DNA of 64,000 bases from the NCBI RefSeq assembly GCF_044377145.1, contig NZ_JBILJQ010000016.1, positions 1 to 64,000 on the forward strand. The letters run 5' to 3'. A program made the translations under genes and the position numbers. Positions within the stretch are counted from its first letter, which is position 1. Each line of letters starts with the position of its first letter. The notes beneath the pieces were generated by a model that ran no database searches, was not told the origin of the DNA, and saw only the letters and a program-made list of their open reading frames with translations. The DNA comes from Aquimonas sp044377145 (GTDB lineage: Bacteria > Pseudomonadota > Gammaproteobacteria > Xanthomonadales > Xanthomonadaceae). Positions 52,547 through 62,485 of this stretch are shown here, piece after piece.

Positions 52547-53131
52547 TCAGGTCGGCTCGGTATCGGTGTCGTCCGTAGCACCGCCATCGGCATCGGCGGT
52601 GGGCTTGGCCTGGGCTGCATCCAGCTGGCGCAGCACCTTGAAGATCTCGCGGTAGGCGGCCGGCGGTCGGTTGGCGGCGCGCTCATCGCGGGCCTTGCGA
52701 ACCAGCTGCCGAAGCTGCTGACGGTCGGCATGCGGGAACAGCTCGACCGCGTCGGCAAAGGCTTCATCCTCATTCACCAGACGGTCGCGCAGCTGCTCAA
52801 GCCGATGCAGGCGCGCGTTCTCGCGGCGCTGCGCATCGCGGTCGACGTCCAGGTGCGCTCGGATGGCCGCCACGGCATCGTCGTCACGGCGCAACAGCTT
52901 GGCGAGGTATTGGGTCTCGCGCTTCTTGGCGATGTTCTGGGTAATGCGTCGCGTATGCTGAACGGCCGCGCGCAGGTGTTCGTCCATCGGGACCTTCTTG
53001 ATCTGGGGCTCGGACAACCCCACCAAGCGCTCGGCCAGCTCGAACACGGCAAGCGCCTCGCGGCGGTTCTGGCTGCGGCTGGGGCCGCGGTCCTCGAGTT
53101 CGAAATCTTCGCTGTCGTCGATGTTTGACAT
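52547..53131 (-). CDS. darP: Ribosome-associated assembly factor DarP (YjgA)
   Basis: DarP assists maturation of the large ribosomal subunit. The 194-residue acidic/basic helical protein shows SQNRREALAVFELAERLVGLSE, IKKVPMDEHLRAAVQHTRRI, KKRETQYLAKLLRRDD and LVRKARDERAANRPPAAYREIFKVLR. ATG 53131 (MSNIDDSEDF) is chosen because the upstream residues are not conserved. It is divergent from pmbA, a common pairing in proteobacteria. Confidence 0.93.
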   Translation of the reverse strand: MSNIDDSEDFELEDRGPSRSQNRREALAVFELAERLVGLSEPQIKKVPMDEHLRAAVQHTRRITQNIAKKRETQYLAKLLRRDDDAVAAIRAHLDVDRDAQRRENARLHRLEQLRDRLVNEDEAFADAVELFPHADRQQLRQLVRKARDERAANRPPAAYREIFKVLRQLDAAQAKPTADADGGATDDTDTEPT

Positions 53132-53169
53132 GGGCTGGCGGCTTTGCGGAAACGACAAAGGATACGTGA

Positions 53170-54528
53170 GTGGGCGCACTGGCTTTGAATACCGATGAAT
53201 CGATGGCCCGTCTGGCGGCGCTGGCCGAGGACGCGATCAAGCGCTGCAAGGCGCTTGGCGCCGATCAGGCCGAGGTCGGTGTACACGAGGATGCCGGGTT
53301 GGCGGTCAATGTGCGCATGGGCGAAGTCGAGACGGTCGAGCACACCCGCGACCGCGGCTTGTCGCTGACGGTCTACTTCGGCGGCCGCAAGGGCAGCGCC
53401 AGCACGGCGGACCTCGATCCGACCACGATCGAGACCAGCGTTCAGCAGGCGTGTGCGATTGCACGCTTCACCGAGAGTGATCCCTGCGCCGGCCTCGCCG
53501 ACCCCGAGCGCATGGCGACGAGCTTCCCCGATCTTGATCTGTGGCATCCCTGGGCCCTGAGCGCGGATGCCGCCATCGAGCTGGCGCTGTCCTGCGAAAC
53601 CGCCGGACGCGCGCTCGACCCGCGCATCACCAATGCCGATGGCGCCAGCGTCAACACCGGCACCAGCCTGGCGATCTACGCCAACTCGCACGGTTTCGTC
53701 GGCGCTGAGCGCAGCACCAGCCATTCGCTGAGCTGCGCGCTGATCGCCGGCGAAGGCGAGGGCATGCAGCGCGACTACTGGTACACCAGCGGCTGCGCGG
53801 CGGAAGACATGGAAGCTGCAGCGTCGGTCGGCCGCCGCGCCGCCGAGCGTGCGCTGCGCCGCCTGGATCCACGCGAAGTGCAGACCGGCGACTACCCGGT
53901 GCTGTTCGCGCCGGAAGTGGCGCGCAGCCTGATCGGTCACCTTCTGTCTGCGGTGTCCGGTGGCGCCCTGTATCGACGCGCCTCGTTTCTGCTGGATCAC
54001 ATGGGCAAGCCGGTGCTGCCCAGCTGGCTGAGCCTGCGCGAGCGCCCGCACCTGCGGCGCGGGCTGCGTTCGGCCAATTTCGATGCCGAGGGTGTCGCCA
54101 CGGTCGATTCCGATCTGGTCAGCAACGGTGTGCTCCAGCGCTACATCCTCGGCAGCTACAGCGCGCGCAAGTTGGGCTTGAGTAGCACGGGCAATGCCAG
54201 TGGAGTCCTCAATCTGCTGGTCGAGGGCCGGGGAGAATCATTTGAAACCTTGCTGGGCGGTATCCAGCGCGGCCTTCTGGTCACCGAGCTGATGGGGCAG
54301 GGCGTCAGCACGATTACTGGCGACTACTCGCGCGGCGCCGCCGGATTCTGGGTCGAGAACGGCGAGATCGCCTATCCAGTCGACGAATTCACCATCGCCG
54401 GCAATCTCAGGCAAATCTACGATCGGATTGAAGCGGTGGGCGGCGATGTCGATCTGCGGTCACATGTGCGCACCGGGTCCATCCTGGTCGGGCGCATGAC
54501 GGTTGCCGGAGGCTCGGAGGAGGCTTGA
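53170..54528 (+). CDS. pmbA: TldE/PmbA subunit of the TldD-TldE metalloprotease
   Basis: PmbA (TldE) is the non-catalytic partner of the TldD zinc protease, which trims microcin B17-type peptides and antitoxins. The 452 residues include a conserved N-terminal strand region (AEVGVHEDAGLAVNVRMGEVE, GLSLTVYFGGRKGSAST), a middle domain with YWYTSGC, and the C-terminal GNASGVLNLLVEG, GQGVSTITGDYSRGAAGFWVENG and ILVGRMTVAG. GTG 53170 is used; ATG 53203 is the alternative. tldD is not in the window. Confidence 0.92.
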   Translation: MGALALNTDESMARLAALAEDAIKRCKALGADQAEVGVHEDAGLAVNVRMGEVETVEHTRDRGLSLTVYFGGRKGSASTADLDPTTIETSVQQACAIARFTESDPCAGLADPERMATSFPDLDLWHPWALSADAAIELALSCETAGRALDPRITNADGASVNTGTSLAIYANSHGFVGAERSTSHSLSCALIAGEGEGMQRDYWYTSGCAAEDMEAAASVGRRAAERALRRLDPREVQTGDYPVLFAPEVARSLIGHLLSAVSGGALYRRASFLLDHMGKPVLPSWLSLRERPHLRRGLRSANFDAEGVATVDSDLVSNGVLQRYILGSYSARKLGLSSTGNASGVLNLLVEGRGESFETLLGGIQRGLLVTELMGQGVSTITGDYSRGAAGFWVENGEIAYPVDEFTIAGNLRQIYDRIEAVGGDVDLRSHVRTGSILVGRMTVAGGSEEA

Positions 54529-54630
54529 CCGTTTCTTGACACCCACGGCATGGAGCGCCGAGAGTGCGGGCTTGCAGTCGTCACGCGCCGCCTGTTTGAT
54601 CCAACACCCGTCACCCGCAAGGAGCCGAGC

Positions 54631-55068
54631 ATGAGTGATATCCCCGAGTCCCCGCTGCCGCCGAACCCGGCGCCACCGCAGCCCCCCCAGGGTTCCTTCG
54701 AGACCGGCCTGCCGTCGGGCGAAGAGCGCCAGTTTGCGCTGTTCGTGCACCTGTCCTCGCTGATCGGCTTCTTCATTCCGTTTGCCAACATCATCGCGCC
54801 GCTGATCCTGTGGCAGATCAAGAAGGCCGAGTCGGCCTTTATCGATGATCAGGGCAAGGAAGCAGTCAACTTCAACATCACCCTGGCGATCATTGGCCTC
54901 GGTCTGATGCTGTTCACCTTCATCACCTTCGGCCTTGGCGCTCTGCTGACTGTGCCGGCTGGCCTTGCGCTAGCACTTGCCTGGCTGGTGCTGGCGATCA
55001 TGGCCGGTATCAAGGCCAACGAGGGCGTGACCTATCGCTACCCGTACATCTTCCGACTGATCAAGTAA
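54631..55068 (+). CDS. DUF4870 membrane protein
   Basis: This 145-residue protein has a Pro-rich N-terminus (residues 5-25) followed by three membrane segments. The family signature is clear: EERQFALFVHLSSLIGFFIPFANIIAPLILW, then SAFIDDQGKEAVNFNITL and a final IKANEGVTYRYPYIFRLIK. Function is unknown. A Tic20-like fold has been suggested for the family, which is inference here. ATG 54631 has an AAGGAG about ten bases upstream. A strong terminator follows. Confidence 0.9.
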   Translation: MSDIPESPLPPNPAPPQPPQGSFETGLPSGEERQFALFVHLSSLIGFFIPFANIIAPLILWQIKKAESAFIDDQGKEAVNFNITLAIIGLGLMLFTFITFGLGALLTVPAGLALALAWLVLAIMAGIKANEGVTYRYPYIFRLIK

Positions 55069-55090
55069 GCAGCCGCGAAGTATCGCTCCA

Positions 55091-55124
55091 CGAACGCCCC
55101 GCCGCTGCGGGGCGTTCGCGTTTT
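55091..55124 (+). terminator. Rho-independent terminator after the DUF4870 gene
   Basis: CGAACGCCCCGC pairs perfectly with GCGGGGCGTTCG over 12 bp around a CGCT loop, followed by CGTTTTC, 22 nt after the stop codon. Confidence 0.85.
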
Positions 55125-55178
55125 CGCTCGGGGCATTGGCCGCTATGCTGTGCGGCCACGCGTTCCGAGCAGCTCCGC

Positions 55179-55667
55179 ATGCCCTATACCCCCATCGTCG
55201 CCACCCTCGGCTACGTACTGTCCGAAGACGGCCAGCGCGTGCTGATGGTCCATCGTAATGCGCGCGCCGACGATCAGCATCTTGGCAAGTACAACGGGCT
55301 TGGCGGCAAGCTGGAGCCGCTGGAAGACATCGCTGCCGGCATGCGCCGCGAGATCTTCGAGGAGGCAGGCATCGAGTGTCTGTCGATGCAGTTGCGCGGC
55401 ACCCTCAACTGGCCGGGCTTCGGCAAGAATGGTGAGGACTGGCTTGGCTTCATCTTTCTGATTGACCGTGTCAAGGGCGTGCCACCGGCTCAGAATCCCG
55501 AGGGTGATCTGGTCTGGGTCGAACGTTCGCGCCTGATGGAGCTGCCGATGTGGGAGGGCGACCGGCACTTTCTGCCGCTGGTGTTCGATGCGGATCCACG
55601 CCCTTTTCACGGCGTGATGCCGTATCACTCAGGGCGGATGCAGTCGTGGAGCTACAGCCGTCTTTAG
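55179..55667 (+). CDS. Nudix hydrolase, MutT/NUDT1-like (8-oxo-dGTP diphosphatase)
   Basis: The 162-residue protein contains a complete Nudix box GGKLEPLEDIAAGMRREIFEEAGI (residues 46-69), preceded by HLGKYNGL and followed by RGTLNWPGF and WLGFIFLI. This matches the NUDT1/MTH1-like bacterial group, which cleans oxidised purine nucleotides. Substrate assignment is by family only. ATG 55179 gives the usual start (PYTPIVATLGYVLSEDG). It is transcribed alone between a terminator and the csrA promoter. Confidence 0.88.
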   Translation: MPYTPIVATLGYVLSEDGQRVLMVHRNARADDQHLGKYNGLGGKLEPLEDIAAGMRREIFEEAGIECLSMQLRGTLNWPGFGKNGEDWLGFIFLIDRVKGVPPAQNPEGDLVWVERSRLMELPMWEGDRHFLPLVFDADPRPFHGVMPYHSGRMQSWSYSRL

Positions 55668-55706
55668 GCCCACGGTGCCGGGATCGAGCTGCAGCTCGTT
55701 CAGGAA

Positions 55707-55735
55707 TTGCTAAGGCTTCGGGGCTTGGCTATATT
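55707..55735 (+). promoter_or_regulatory. Sigma-70 promoter of csrA
   Basis: TTGCTA (55707-55712), a 17-bp spacer, then TATATT (55730-55735). Transcription would begin near 55742, leaving a leader of about 128 nt before csrA. Confidence 0.6.
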
Positions 55736-55741
55736 CGATGT

Positions 55742-55869
55742 TCATGTCACACGCGTCGCGTGTGTCTAGGGATGGCCAGCACGGCTGTGGGGCGGAGTGG
55801 TACGCCGGCGATTGCGGTACGTCGGGGGACGCGCCCGGGCTCTGCAACAAGGCGCAAGGGAGACGTGAC
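55742..55869 (+). promoter_or_regulatory. csrA 5' leader with GGA motifs and hairpin
   Basis: The leader contains a 7-bp hairpin (CACACGC-GTC-GCGTGTG, 55748-55764). GGA triplets lie at 55770, 55794, 55827 and 55859, the last within the AAGGGAGA ribosome-binding site. GGA is the core CsrA recognition motif, so CsrA autorepression of translation is likely. Confidence 0.5.
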
Positions 55870-56079
55870 ATGCTGATTCTGACTCGCCGCGTCGGCGAGA
55901 CGTTGATGATCGGAGATTCGATCACCGTGACTGTTCTAGGGGTGAAGGGCAATCAGGTGCGCATCGGCATCGGTGCGCCCAAGGACGTGGCCGTTCATCG
56001 CGAAGAGATCTACCAGCGCATCCGCTCCGAAGGGGCTGAAGGCGGCAAGCCAAGCGAGGGCGACAACAATTCGGCCTGA
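55870..56079 (+). CDS. csrA: Carbon storage regulator CsrA
   Basis: This 69-residue RNA-binding dimer controls translation and stability of mRNAs for motility, biofilm and carbon metabolism. It begins MLILTRRVGETLMIGDSI, continues VTVLGVKGNQVRIGIGAPKDVAVHREEIYQRI and ends in a variable polar tail. The RNA-contact residues Leu4/Arg6/Arg7 and Arg44 (VHREE) are present. ATG 55870 is the universal start; the upstream open frame is leader. tRNA-Ser follows by 84 bp, a common arrangement in gammaproteobacteria. Confidence 0.97.
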   Translation: MLILTRRVGETLMIGDSITVTVLGVKGNQVRIGIGAPKDVAVHREEIYQRIRSEGAEGGKPSEGDNNSA

Positions 56080-56085
56080 TCGGGC

Positions 56086-56114
56086 TTTACCAACTCAGCT
56101 TGCTTCGCTATAGT
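56086..56114 (+). promoter_or_regulatory. Promoter of tRNA-Ser
   Basis: TTTACC (56086-56091), a 17-bp spacer and TATAGT (56109-56114) precede the tRNA by 49 bp. The -35 element is weak. Confidence 0.5.
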
Positions 56115-56163
56115 TGTTCGCTCTGCGGCGACGTCTTCGAAGGAAGGCCAAGCCAACGAATCC

Positions 56164-56256
56164 GGAGAGATGCCCGAGAGGCCGAAGGGGCTCCCCTGCT
56201 AAGGGAGTATAGGGTCAAAAGCCTTATCGAGGGTTCGAATCCCTCTCTCTCCGCCA
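56164..56256 (+). tRNA. tRNA-Ser(GCU)
   Basis: The 93-nt sequence includes an encoded CCA. The acceptor stem GGAGAGA/TCTCTCC pairs fully. The anticodon arm CTCCC-CTGCTAA-GGGAG gives anticodon GCT. A long variable arm follows (TATAGGGTCAAAAGCCTTA), then GGTTCGAATCC in the T arm. The long variable arm confirms the serine type; it reads AGC/AGU codons. Confidence 0.97.
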
Positions 56257-56264
56257 GTTGCCAT

Positions 56265-56290
56265 CGAAGGGGGCCGCAAGGCCCCCTTCG
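56265..56290 (+). terminator. Perfect hairpin after tRNA-Ser
   Basis: CGAAGGGGGCC pairs with GGCCCCCTTCG over 11 bp around a GCAA tetraloop, 9 nt after the CCA. There is no U-run, so it may act in 3' processing or as a weak terminator. Confidence 0.55.
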
Positions 56291-56381
56291 AATTGAAAGG
56301 CCTGCATTTCGGGCTTTCCGAGGCAATCTGGACGGGTGTTCCGCCCAGCCCGAAGGCATCGAATTCGATACGCCGGCAGGC

Positions 56382-56410
56382 TTGACGGAACAAAAAACAC
56401 CCTCCATAAT
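56382..56410 (+). promoter_or_regulatory. Promoter of tRNA-Arg
   Basis: TTGACG (56382-56387), an A-rich 17-bp spacer and CATAAT (56405-56410) end 12 bp before the tRNA. This is close to the sigma-70 consensus. Confidence 0.75.
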
Positions 56411-56422
56411 TTCGCTTCTCAC

Positions 56423-56499
56423 GCGCCCGTAGCTCAGCTGGATAGAGCACCAGGCTACGAACTTGGGGGTCGGAGGTTCGAATCCTTCCGGGCGCGCCA
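56423..56499 (+). tRNA. tRNA-Arg(ACG)
   Basis: The 77-nt gene includes CCA. The acceptor stem GCGCCCG/CGGGCGC pairs fully, the D arm is AGCTCAGCTGGATAGAGC, and the anticodon loop CTACGAA gives ACG. This is read as ICG after A34 deamination and decodes CGU/CGC/CGA. The T arm GGAGGTTCGAATCCTTCC is normal. Confidence 0.97.
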
Positions 56500-56510
56500 A
56501 ATAAGATGAA

Positions 56511-56545
56511 GAGCTGGTCGAGCAATCGACCGGCTCTTTTTCTTT
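56511..56545 (+). terminator. Rho-independent terminator of tRNA-Arg
   Basis: GAGCTGGTCGA pairs with TCGACCGGCTC (one T-G wobble) around a GCAA loop, then TTTTTCTTT. It lies 11 nt after the tRNA end. Confidence 0.88.
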
Positions 56546-56701
56546 GTGTCGCAGCAATCGAACGTTACATCGCGCAGGCAGTCCAACCTGTTCAGCGGCG
56601 TTCCGATCGACTGGTGAGAGCTTCCATGAGATCGAGTGACATCCCCTCTCAGGCGGATGATCAGAAGGCGTGTTTGAGCGAGATCGTCGGATGCGCCGCA
56701 C

Positions 56702-57409
56702 TCACCGCTGCTCGCGCGCCACCAAGCCCAGCCGTGCAGCTTCCATCGTCGCCTCGGCGCGCGAGTTGATGCTGAGCTTGCGATAGATGTCTTTGACGTA
56801 GCCGGCTGCCGCGTGGGGCGACAGGCTCAGGGTGATGGCGCTCTGCTGCACGGTGTAGCCTTTGGCGATCAGCTGCAGTACTTCGGATTCGCGCGGCGTC
56901 AGTGCCTCCTGTCGGTGTGCGGGCTCGGCGCAGAGCCGTTCAGTGGGTGCGGCCCGGAACTGCCGGAGCAAGCGGCGGGCGATGCTGGGTGAAAGCGGCG
57001 GTTGGCCCCCGAGAATTCCGCGCAGCATATGCGTAAGCGCCGCAGCGGGCAGGTCCTTCAGCACGTAGCCCAAGGCGCCCGCGCGCAGCGCCGGGAATAC
57101 ATGGGCGTCGTCGTCGAAAACGGTGCTGACCACGCACGGACAGTGGCCGCCGCGCTCCTGCAGCGCCTCGATGATCCGCACGCCTGATCCATCAGGAAGC
57201 CCGAGATCGATCAGGGCCAGATCAATCGGATTTCGACCGTATGCGTCGGCGGCGTGCCTCTTCAGCATCTGAAAGGCGTCGGCGATCGACGCCGCTTCTA
57301 GGATATGAATGCCTGCGAAGGCCTGCAGCAACGCATTGCGCAGCCAGGCGCGCTCGGGCACCTGGTCGTCGACGAGCAGCGCCAGGCGTGGTGCGAGCCG
57401 GGCGCTCAT
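56702..57409 (-). CDS. LuxR/FixJ-type response regulator
   Basis: The 235-residue protein has a receiver domain with Asp14-Asp15 (LLVDDQ), phosphoacceptor Asp68 (LIDLGLPDGSG), Ser/Thr in VVSTVFDDD and Lys in YVLKDLP. A LuxR HTH follows at about 170-230 (LTPRESEVLQLIAKGYTVQQSAITLSL, VKDIYRKLSINSRAEA). It overlaps the kinase stop by 4 nt (ATGA) and is its partner. Targets are not visible. Confidence 0.92.
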   Translation of the reverse strand: MSARLAPRLALLVDDQVPERAWLRNALLQAFAGIHILEAASIADAFQMLKRHAADAYGRNPIDLALIDLGLPDGSGVRIIEALQERGGHCPCVVSTVFDDDAHVFPALRAGALGYVLKDLPAAALTHMLRGILGGQPPLSPSIARRLLRQFRAAPTERLCAEPAHRQEALTPRESEVLQLIAKGYTVQQSAITLSLSPHAAAGYVKDIYRKLSINSRAEATMEAARLGLVAREQR

Positions 57410-58140
57410 GGGCTCACTGCGCCGGTGGCCGCAAGCGGGAAGCGCAGCATGATCTTGGTGCCGCCGAAGGTGCCGGGTGTCCGGTCGATGCGGCTCTGCA
57501 GTTCGGCCGCGCGACTGTGCATACCCTGTACTCCGCGCCCGCCTTGAATTGCATCGGGTGGGCCGAAACCGTCATCGCTGAGGTCAAGCAGCAGCTGCCC
57601 GCCGTCCGGACGGATCCGCACGCGCAAGCGCTTGGCCGCGGCATGCCGGATCGCATTGCTGATGCCCTCGCGCACGATCCGATGCAGGTGCAGGGCTTGG
57701 CCAGAGTCGAGCTGTGGGTCGGGCAGATCCGCGGCCTGCTCCCACAGCAGCTCGGCCTCTACGGTCCACAGGCGCTGGCGTGATTCTGCTTCGATATCGG
57801 CCAGCACGTTCGACAACGTGCCGGGCTCGCCACGCAAACGACTGACCGCGTCGCGCAGGTTCTGCACTACCGCACGGGCCTGGTCGGCAAAGGCCGGGGT
57901 TGGTGCGGTGTAGATCATTTGCAGTAGCTGCGAGCCGAGGTCGTCGTGCAGATCTCGATAGATCCTCTCGCGCTCTTCCAGTGCGGATTGCTGGCGAACG
58001 CGCGCGCGCTCATGTTTCGACTGCTCGGTGAACAGTTGCTGCTGGGCCTTCAGGCGGGTTCGAAGTTGGGCACACGAGCGCCACTGCCACGCGCACAGCG
58101 CGCATGCGCAGAGTGCACACCACGCTGCCAGCCATGCCAC
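57406..58140 (-). CDS. Short sensor histidine kinase with Cys-rich N-terminal segment
   Basis: The 244-residue NarL-type kinase starts at GTG 58140. Residues 1-20 form one hydrophobic segment with five Cys in the first 23 residues (8, 11, 13, 16, 23). A coiled stretch follows, then RIYRDLHDDLGSQLLQMIY with phosphoacceptor His65. The ATPase domain has REGISNAIRHAAAKRL, DDGFGPP and GGRGVQGMHSR. There is no periplasmic or PAS sensor domain, so the signal may come from the membrane segment, from another protein, or from redox chemistry at the Cys cluster. It forms an operon with the regulator. Confidence 0.85.
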   Translation of the reverse strand: MAWLAAWCALCACALCAWQWRSCAQLRTRLKAQQQLFTEQSKHERARVRQQSALEERERIYRDLHDDLGSQLLQMIYTAPTPAFADQARAVVQNLRDAVSRLRGEPGTLSNVLADIEAESRQRLWTVEAELLWEQAADLPDPQLDSGQALHLHRIVREGISNAIRHAAAKRLRVRIRPDGGQLLLDLSDDGFGPPDAIQGGRGVQGMHSRAAELQSRIDRTPGTFGGTKIMLRFPLAATGAVSP

Positions 58141-58849
58141 GCTCAGCGGCCTCGGCGCATGGAGTTGTGCTGATTCGGCATCCCCTGAATACGCGCATGC
58201 GCCTCGCGGCAGATGGCCTGCTCCGTCGCGAGATCAGCACCCTGGCGTGCTGTCGCCGGTGCGACGAAAAACCGTGCGCGCGAGGCCTGTGCGTTCGCGA
58301 TGCGCAGCTCGACGGCGGGCGCTCTCGCCCATAACCTGGCGGAGGAGTAAACCGCGCGGGCGATGGCGGACTCCCGCCGACCAGAGTCCGACCAGCCGCG
58401 TGCCTCAGTCTTCGCCGCGACCCTGCACTGTCGGCTCAGCATGCCCCGGCCCCGCTCGCGTTTGCCCGCAGACGGCGAGCGGTCTACGTGAGCAGCGTCC
58501 TGTGTGGGGCCGCTGCGCTCGGCCAGAAGGTCGAAACGTGGTAACGCTACGGCAGGTTGTCCGTGTTCCATACCCGACATGTGTTGCTCTTGAGTGCTCC
58601 GCGCGCATCGCGCGGTTTCCCGACAGCCTCGACGATGCGGGGTGTGTCGATGGCGATTGCGGTGCCGAAGTCGAGCAGACCCAGCCTGTGATTTGTGCAG
58701 CCTGTCTCGGACCCGGTCGCCGAAGTTGCTGGGCAGTCGAACCTCGACCCTGACGCACAAGTCTTACTGCCCGCTTGGCCTGCCGTCATGTGCGTGAAGT
58801 CTCCCGTGAGGCGACGCAGATCATGTCGGACCGGACGCTCCGGAAGCGA
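58141..58849. other. Gap of 709 bp without a confident gene
   Basis: The gap lies between the kinase gene and the HMG-CoA lyase-like gene. A minus-strand frame open from 58760 to 58143 has plausible G/C-rich third positions only in its last 70 codons or so (AVELRIANAQASRARFF, TEQAICREAHARIQGM). It ends 2 bp before the kinase GTG, as an operon partner would. The upstream part has mixed codon use and no recognisable motif. It may be a small unknown protein, a decayed sensor gene, or non-coding leader. No RNA gene or repeat is recognised. Confidence 0.3.
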
Positions 58850-59764
58850 TCATTCGCTGCGACTGGCGATTCGCGCGCGTCCGGCCTTGCTGCCGTTGCT
58901 GCGGCCGAGTGCGTCCGACAACCATTGTCCGGTCGAGGCCAGGGCATCGGCATCGACGCCGTGTGTGAAGCCCAGCCCATCCAGCAGATAGAGCACGTCT
59001 TCGCTGGCGACATTGCCGGATGCACCTTTCGCGTACGGGCAGCCGCCGGCGCCACTGGCGGCAGCATCGACCACGCGCACGCCGGCGTCCAGACAGGCGC
59101 TGATGTTGGCGATCGCCTGGCCGTAGGTATCGTGGAAATGCACCGCCAGTGCGCTCATCGGCACGACTGCGGCCACGGCATCCAGCATCGCGCGCGCCTT
59201 GCGCGGGGTGCCGACGCCGATGGTGTCGCCGAGCGAGATTTCGTAGCAGCCCATAGCAAACAGCCGCTGCGCGACGCGCACCACGTCGGCCAGCGGCACC
59301 TCGCCCTGGTACGGGCAGCCCAGCACGGTGGATACGTAGCCGCGCACCGCGACGCCGTCGGCGCGAGCCGCTTCGATCACCGGCGCGAAGCGCTGCAGGC
59401 TTTCCGCGATGCTGGCGTTGATGTTCTTCTGCGAGAAGGCTTCAGAGGCCGCGCCGAACACCGCGATCTCCTCAACGCCGACGGCGCGGGCGCGCTCGTA
59501 GCCCTGCAGATTGGGCACCAGCACCGGATAGCGCACGCCGGGCCGGCGCTGAATCGCTGCGAATACCTCGGCCGCATCAGCCAGCTGCGGCACCCACTTG
59601 GGGCTGACGAAGCTGGTCGCCTCCACGGTCTGCAGGCCGCAGGCGCCGAGGCGTTCGATCAGCTCGATCTTGAGTGCCGCCGGCAGCAGGGTCGATTCGT
59701 TCTGCAGGCCGTCGCGCGGGCCGACTTCGACGATGCGGACGTGGTTGGAGTCTGCACTGCTCAT
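58850..59764 (-). CDS. liuE: Hydroxymethylglutaryl-CoA lyase
   Basis: The 304-residue enzyme splits HMG-CoA to acetyl-CoA and acetoacetate, the last step of leucine breakdown. Signatures are VRIVEVGPRDGLQNE, EATSFVSPKWVPQLAD, GYVSTVLGCPYQG, EISLGDTIGVGTP, VHFHDTYGQA and the catalytic-Cys loop SGAGGCPYAKGASGNVASED. All metal-binding Asp/His residues are visible. It overlaps the upstream lipoprotein gene by 4 nt (ATGA). The symbol follows Pseudomonas liu naming; mvaB is an equivalent. Confidence 0.95.
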   Translation of the reverse strand: MSSADSNHVRIVEVGPRDGLQNESTLLPAALKIELIERLGACGLQTVEATSFVSPKWVPQLADAAEVFAAIQRRPGVRYPVLVPNLQGYERARAVGVEEIAVFGAASEAFSQKNINASIAESLQRFAPVIEAARADGVAVRGYVSTVLGCPYQGEVPLADVVRVAQRLFAMGCYEISLGDTIGVGTPRKARAMLDAVAAVVPMSALAVHFHDTYGQAIANISACLDAGVRVVDAAASGAGGCPYAKGASGNVASEDVLYLLDGLGFTHGVDADALASTGQWLSDALGRSNGSKAGRARIASRSE

Positions 59765-60389
59765 TGGCGGCTGCCTTCGCGGATCAGTTCGGCCTCGATC
59801 TCGGCCAGTGACTTGCGACTGCGTTCAAGCCGAATCGACGGCTCGCGCTCGAACAGCCCGGCCGTGCCGACGATGCGCAGCACATCGGCGCGGGTGCCGC
59901 GCAGATAGACGTGCAGCTCGTTGAGCGTTGAAGAGACCGTGCCCTCCAGCAGTCCATCAATGACCATGCGGGCGGCGGCGCGGTCGTCGACCTTGTGGAT
60001 ATCGAGGCGATCGCCGCGCAGACGGTAGCGGGCGATGTAGAAACTGCGCGCAGGCACCGGATCGATTCCGTGCACGGGCGGCAGGCTGACCAGATCCTGC
60101 AGCGAGGCGTCGGCGATCACGACATAGCGCTGGCCGCGGTGTTCAACGAAGTTCAGCGGCACCGGCACCGGGCGCAGCGGGCCGCCGGGTTCGAGCTGGG
60201 TCAGCAGGGTGCTGGCGCAGTTCGCATCGACCTGCAGGCCGGAGGCCTTGCTCTCATCGCTGCGGTCCAGCCACACGCCCTTCCAGGCCGCATCACAGCG
60301 CTCGATGCGCTCACCGGGCGGCGACTCGAAGCGGGTTTCGACGCAGCCGGCGAGCAGGCAGATCAGAGCGAGCAAGGCCAGGGCGCGGA

Positions 60390-60393
<4 letters not shown>
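59761..60393 (-). CDS. Lipoprotein of unknown function inside the leucine-catabolism operon
   Basis: This 210-residue protein starts at GTG 60393. It has a lipoprotein signal with lipobox LLAGCVETRF (Cys17). The mature part contains RCDAAWKGVWLDRSDES, RYVVIADASLQDL, RSFYIARYRLRGDRLDIHKVDD and a charged C-terminus (RSRKSLAEIEAELIREGSRQ). No known domain is recognised. It overlaps both neighbours by 4 nt, so it is translated together with a carboxylase subunit and a lyase that act in the cytoplasm. That is an unexpected pairing. Confidence 0.75.
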
Positions 60394-62405
<2,012 letters not shown>

Positions 62406-62485
62406 CTCGCGAAGCGCGGCGCGCAGGGGCGGCGCCGCTACAGCGCGCTAGTTTCGGGGATTCGCTCGCGCTTGGCTATGTGGCC

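Noticed and set aside
56108..56701. Minus-strand open frames across the tRNA genes (GAPGRIRTSDPQ-like and GERGIRTLDKAF-like peptides)
   Set aside because: These are the well-known spurious translations of antisense tRNA sequence, and the two tRNAs fold completely.
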